From CAJXZP01 sp049606935 (lineage in GTDB: Bacteria; Bacteroidota; Bacteroidia; Flavobacteriales_G; Salibacteraceae): a DNA stretch of 35,624 nucleotides. Shown here piece after piece: positions 32,727 to 35,624 of this stretch. The position numbers were made by a program, and so were the translations under genes. The notes under the pieces are model-generated. The model searched no databases. It was not told the DNA's origin and was given only the letters and a program-made list of their open reading frames with translations. Position 1 is the first letter of the stretch; every line of letters starts with the position of its first letter. Location: positions 1 to 35,624 of the forward strand of contig JBMYWA010000016.1 in assembly GCA_049606935.1 (NCBI GenBank), read 5' to 3'.

Positions 32727-33847
32727 AAATTATGATTAACTCTGCTCATCAACGATTTGGAGGAGCGGTTCAGGTGGCCTTGTCCTTTATTCATGAGGCA
32801 AGAAGGTTTTCAGAAATAGACTTTGTGGTGATTGTAGGACCTGGTCTTAGAGCCTCCATTAAAAAAGATCAGTTCCCTGCAAATTTCACATTTGAATATT
32901 TAGATTTTGGCACGTTAAACTTTAGAAAAACCATTGCAATAAATAAAACATTAAGACTCCTTGAAAAGGAACATAAACCGAATGTAATAATATCCACCAC
33001 AGGTCCTACCTATTTTAATTCGAAGGCCCCACAGATAATTGGGTTTAATTTACCGCTTTACATTTATCCGGAATCACCTTACCTTAAAGAACAAAATGGA
33101 TATAGAAGGTTTCGACTTTTTCTAAAAAGAGCTTTTCATTTTTTTTATTTCAAAAGAGATGCTTCTGCTTATGTAACCCAAACCGAAGATGTAAATCAAC
33201 GTGTTAGAAAGGTCTTAAAAACGAGGAATGTTCATACAGTTACCAATAATGCGAGTTCATTGTATACCAACTGGAAAACCCTTCCCAATAAACTTCCGAA
33301 GCGTAAACCCAACGAGTTTAGATTTATCTGCGTTTCAGCTTATTACAGACATAAGAATTTAGAAATAATTCCCGAAATAATTAGGATATTGCGCGAAAGG
33401 GGTGTACATAATATTCGATTTGTTTTAACACTTAATGAGAACGATTTAGCGAAGTATATTGGTGATTTTCCGGAAATTTTAAACGTTGGCCCAGTGAAGC
33501 CAGATGAGTGCCCTTCATTATACTCGGAATGTGATGCCCTATTTCTACCTACATTGGCTGAATGTTTTTCTGCCTCATATCCTGAGGCCATGATAATGAA
33601 AAAGCCCATTATTACAACTGACTTGGGTTTTGCTAGAAGCATTTGTGGAAAGGCAGCGTTATTTTTCGAGCCTAAAGAACCCAATCATGCATCAACTCAG
33701 ATCATTAAAATGATAGAGAGTGAATCATTGCGTAACGAAATGGTAAAACTAGGGATGGAGCAATTAAATCAATTTGATTCACCCAAAAGTAGAGCCCAAA
33801 AGTATATAGACCTTTGCACGCAGATTGCAAATCAAACGTTTAATTAA
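32723..33847 (+). CDS. GT4-like glycosyltransferase
   Basis: GT-B glycosyltransferase of 374 residues. It starts with INSAHQRFGGAVQVALSFIHEA and has FICVSAYYRHKNLEIIPEII at the interdomain boundary, then LFLPTLAECFSASYPEAMIMKKPIITTD, the acidic donor-binding site. The family is GT4 by fold and motif. It ends the tightly spaced gene string; a 382-bp gap with terminator-like structures follows. Confidence 0.88.
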   Translation: MKIMINSAHQRFGGAVQVALSFIHEARRFSEIDFVVIVGPGLRASIKKDQFPANFTFEYLDFGTLNFRKTIAINKTLRLLEKEHKPNVIISTTGPTYFNSKAPQIIGFNLPLYIYPESPYLKEQNGYRRFRLFLKRAFHFFYFKRDASAYVTQTEDVNQRVRKVLKTRNVHTVTNNASSLYTNWKTLPNKLPKRKPNEFRFICVSAYYRHKNLEIIPEIIRILRERGVHNIRFVLTLNENDLAKYIGDFPEILNVGPVKPDECPSLYSECDALFLPTLAECFSASYPEAMIMKKPIITTDLGFARSICGKAALFFEPKEPNHASTQIIKMIESESLRNEMVKLGMEQLNQFDSPKSRAQKYIDLCTQIANQTFN

Positions 33848-33915
33848 ATTTGGAAATTGAGCTTGGGAGGAAATTTCATCTTAAAATCATAACATTTGAT
33901 GCCACTTTCTATTTT

Positions 33916-33931
33916 GTAACCTTTTGGTTAC
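33916..33931. repeat. Small hairpin GTAACC-TTTT-GGTTAC
   Basis: A perfect 6-bp stem with a TTTT loop, about 70 bp after the stop of the last GT4 gene in the string. There is no U-tract after it on the + strand, so it may be an RNA-stabilising 3' structure or a protein site rather than a terminator. Confidence 0.4.
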
Positions 33932-33991
33932 TGGTTTGAATATGAGAATCAGTATGTAAACTAAATGAGTTTCCAAAATTTTAGGAGAAAG

Positions 33992-34012
33992 AAAAGCCCA
34001 ATGCTTTTTTTT
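33992..34012 (+). terminator. Candidate intrinsic terminator of the main operon
   Basis: AAAAGC (33992-33997), a 5-nt loop CCAAT, then GC followed by eight T residues (34005-34012). The stem has two G-C pairs next to the loop and continues as A-T pairs into the T-tract. It is short, but it is the best-placed terminator after 33847. Confidence 0.35.
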
Positions 34013-34229
34013 CTAAGGCAATCAGGACTGGTGTATTATGGATGAATAAGAGTATCCATTTTAATTCAATAATTAAAAATAGATAAATTAAGAATAATTT
34101 GATTCATGCGGCCGTAATATGGAGATTCACAAGTTTATTAGCTGATTAAGGATATTATGAAAAAATGAGACAGAATATTGATTTGTAAAATTCGGCTCAT
34201 AAAATTTAAGAACAAGAAGAGAAAAAATT

Positions 34230-35375
34230 ATGTCTAATGCTAGAAAACTGGTTATTCTTAACCAAGCAGCCAATTATTTAACTGTTGGTTTTGCTAACGC
34301 TTTTGAGCAAGAATTTGACGAGGTAGTATTAATTACCGGTGGAGTTCATGTACAAGGTGAAGAACTTAACCCCAATATAAAACTGAGGTATATTAATAAA
34401 TGGGTGGAAAGACCAGCTAAAAAAAAAGCGCTATCTTTTCTCCTTGCCATGATGAAAATGTGGTGGCTATTAATCACCAGATATAGATCTTACGAGGTGT
34501 TTTTTGTTTCGGTACCGCCTATGGGGTATTTACTAAACTTGGTTTTACCTCATCGGTTTAGCATGATAATTTGGGATGTTTATCCAGACATCTTTAAAAT
34601 TACTGGAATGCGTGAATCTAATTGGGTGTATCAAATATGGGCTAAATTAAATAAAATATCGTTTAAAAAGGCCTATCGAATTTTTACGATAAGTGAAAAA
34701 ATGAGTGAACTTTTAGAATCTTATGTAGACTCATCTAAAATAATAATTCAGCCTATTTGGAGTATCTTTCAGCAAAATGATAAGAAGCCAAAAGAGGGAA
34801 ATCCATTTATTGAAAGTCACGGATTATCTAATAAATTTATTGTTCAGTATTCAGGTAACATTGGTTTAACACATAATGTGGAAGCTTTGCTTGAAATAGC
34901 GGAAGAGTTAAAACACAATTCGAAAGTCTTATTTCAAATAATTGGTCGTGGTCCTAGAAAGGAAATTTTGAAACAAATGGTAAAGGAACGCAATTTACCT
35001 AATTGTCAGTTTTTACCATTTCAAAGTGATGAAATGTTTCCCTATTCCTTAAGTGCAGCTGACCTTGGAGTAGTTATTTTAGATGAAACAACAAGCAAAG
35101 GTAGCGTCCCAAGTAAATCCTATAACTTAATGAGTTATGGAATTCCCTCGTTATATGTAGCTTCAAAAGATAGCCAATTAAATACATATGCAGAAACCTA
35201 CAGCCATGCTAAATGTTTTTCTAAAAGTGAGTTAAAAAATGCCAGCGCATTTGTGGAGCAACTATGTAATGATAATGATCAATGGCAGCATATGTCCGTT
35301 AATGCAGTTAAGGCCTCAAAAGATTTTAAACGTGGAAATGCAGACAAATTTGTGTCCCTGTATTTGTTAAATTAG
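34230..35375 (+). CDS. GT4 glycosyltransferase, WbuB/WcaI-like
   Basis: Glycosyltransferase of 381 residues with the WcaI/WbuB-type N-terminal domain. A hydrophobic patch LLNLVLPHRFSMIIWDVYPDIF (about 92-113) includes the typical WD-YPD. QYSGNIGLTHN, IGRGPRK and the donor site KGSVPSKSYNLMSYGIP follow. Proteins of this group often act early in repeat-unit assembly and sit beside the initiating sugar transferase gene, which may therefore lie just downstream of the window. It is set apart from the previous gene by 382 bp and could be a separate transcript. Confidence 0.87.
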   Translation: MSNARKLVILNQAANYLTVGFANAFEQEFDEVVLITGGVHVQGEELNPNIKLRYINKWVERPAKKKALSFLLAMMKMWWLLITRYRSYEVFFVSVPPMGYLLNLVLPHRFSMIIWDVYPDIFKITGMRESNWVYQIWAKLNKISFKKAYRIFTISEKMSELLESYVDSSKIIIQPIWSIFQQNDKKPKEGNPFIESHGLSNKFIVQYSGNIGLTHNVEALLEIAEELKHNSKVLFQIIGRGPRKEILKQMVKERNLPNCQFLPFQSDEMFPYSLSAADLGVVILDETTSKGSVPSKSYNLMSYGIPSLYVASKDSQLNTYAETYSHAKCFSKSELKNASAFVEQLCNDNDQWQHMSVNAVKASKDFKRGNADKFVSLYLLN

Positions 35376-35552
35376 GTAGGATAAAAAAGAATGCTTAAAT
35401 TCATTTAATACTCAACCGAAACGAAGTTAAATTGTAAATTTGTGATACTGGGTTCATGTAATTGCAACATAATAATTTAGATTCTATTATATAGTATTTT
35501 GAAGTAAAAGGATATATGAAAAATTACAAGATGATCAAAATTGGTTGAACTT

Positions 35553-35624
35553 ATGAGTAGGATATTTATTTATAAATGGACAAATAAAGATAAACTGTCT
35601 TTGGATATTGATAAAGACCAGAGC
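35553..35624 (+). CDS. Start of a further ORF, truncated by window end
   Basis: An ATG at 35553 opens a frame without stops to the last base (24 codons, beginning MSRIFIYKWTNKDKLSLD). It lies 177 bp after the WbuB-like gene on the same strand. A -7-like TAAATTTG (35435-35442) lies upstream without a TTG at proper distance. Too short to recognise; it could be the next gene of the locus or a chance frame. Confidence 0.4.
   Translation, partial: MSRIFIYKWTNKDKLSLDIDKDQS

Larger units (their letters stand above)
33848..34229. other. 382-bp intergenic region at the end of the gene string
   Basis: No coding sequence is evident. It holds a 6-bp GC-containing hairpin (33916-33931), an A-rich/T-rich stem ending in eight T residues (33992-34012), and otherwise AT-rich sequence. 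I find no full TTG-N20-TAnnTTTG promoter in front of the next gene; transcription of that gene may depend on readthrough or a promoter I cannot see. Confidence 0.5.

Noticed and set aside
33343..33684. 113-codon minus-strand frame opposite the GT4 gene
   Set aside because: Shadow of a conserved GT4 donor-site region; no family resemblance.
35435..35442. TAAATTTG resembling a -7 box upstream of the last partial ORF
   Set aside because: No TTG at 19-21 nt upstream, and this octamer type is frequent by chance in AT-rich DNA.

Overview
The window is an AT-rich stretch of a Bacteroidota genome, probably a free-living, perhaps marine, Flavobacteriales/Cytophagales-type organism. It carries most of a Wzx/Wzy-dependent capsule or exopolysaccharide locus. 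The assignment rests on four things: Shine-Dalgarno sequences are almost absent, there is a match to the Bacteroidota promoter (TTG-N20-TAnnTTTG), the Wza/Wzc pair is of the type usual in this phylum, and an UpxY-type NusG paralogue sits at the head of the locus. All 32 coding regions I support are on the + strand. I see no tRNA, rRNA, CRISPR array, insertion sequence or integrase.

Layout. (1) 2-3221: export pair, a lipoprotein Wza (5' end outside the window) and a Wzc tyrosine autokinase. (2) 3222-4607: 1.4 kb without a convincing gene, holding inverted repeats, a promoter with a perfect 12-bp palindrome over its -7 box, a G7 tract and a leader of about 0.5 kb. (3) 4608-5772: two regulators, a winged-helix protein with a degenerate nucleotidyltransferase domain and an UpxY-like antiterminator. 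(4) 5950-10363: nucleotide-sugar enzymes for UDP-GalNAcA (TviB/TviC type), UDP-GalA, and the first step of pseudaminic acid synthesis (PseB). (5) 10386-11873: Wzx flippase. (6) 11864-16277: a tightly packed five-gene cassette (DRE-TIM aldolase fused to a Maf/DUF115-like domain, HpcH/HpaI aldolase, SDR, CMP-sugar synthetase, HAD phosphatase) that looks like an aldolase-based route to a CMP-activated 2-keto acid sugar. (7) 16307-18409: a GT29/sialyltransferase-like protein and a sulfotransferase. (8) 18432-25754: a pseudaminic-type island (PseC, formyltransferase, aldo/keto reductase, SpsF-like cytidylyltransferase, class III aminotransferase, tandem GNAT, PseI) with no recognisable PseG hydrolase. 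(9) 25785-33847: Wzy-like polymerase, an HP-motif glycosyltransferase, a second sulfotransferase, two tandem NodB-like deacetylase paralogues and two GT4 glycosyltransferases. (10) 34230 to the end: a WbuB/WcaI-like GT4 and the start of another ORF.

Working model (inference): a long polycistron of up to 28 genes (4608-33847), kept elongating by the UpxY-like factor, makes an acidic repeat unit containing uronic acids and one or two CMP-activated ulosonic acids. The unit is decorated with formyl/acetyl and sulfate groups and possibly partly deacetylated, flipped by Wzx, polymerised by the EpsG-like Wzy, and exported by Wza/Wzc. The most novel parts are the aldolase-based CMP-sugar cassette with its fusion protein, the two candidate CMP-ulosonate transferases, the PseG-less pseudaminic island, and the tandem NodB-like pair.
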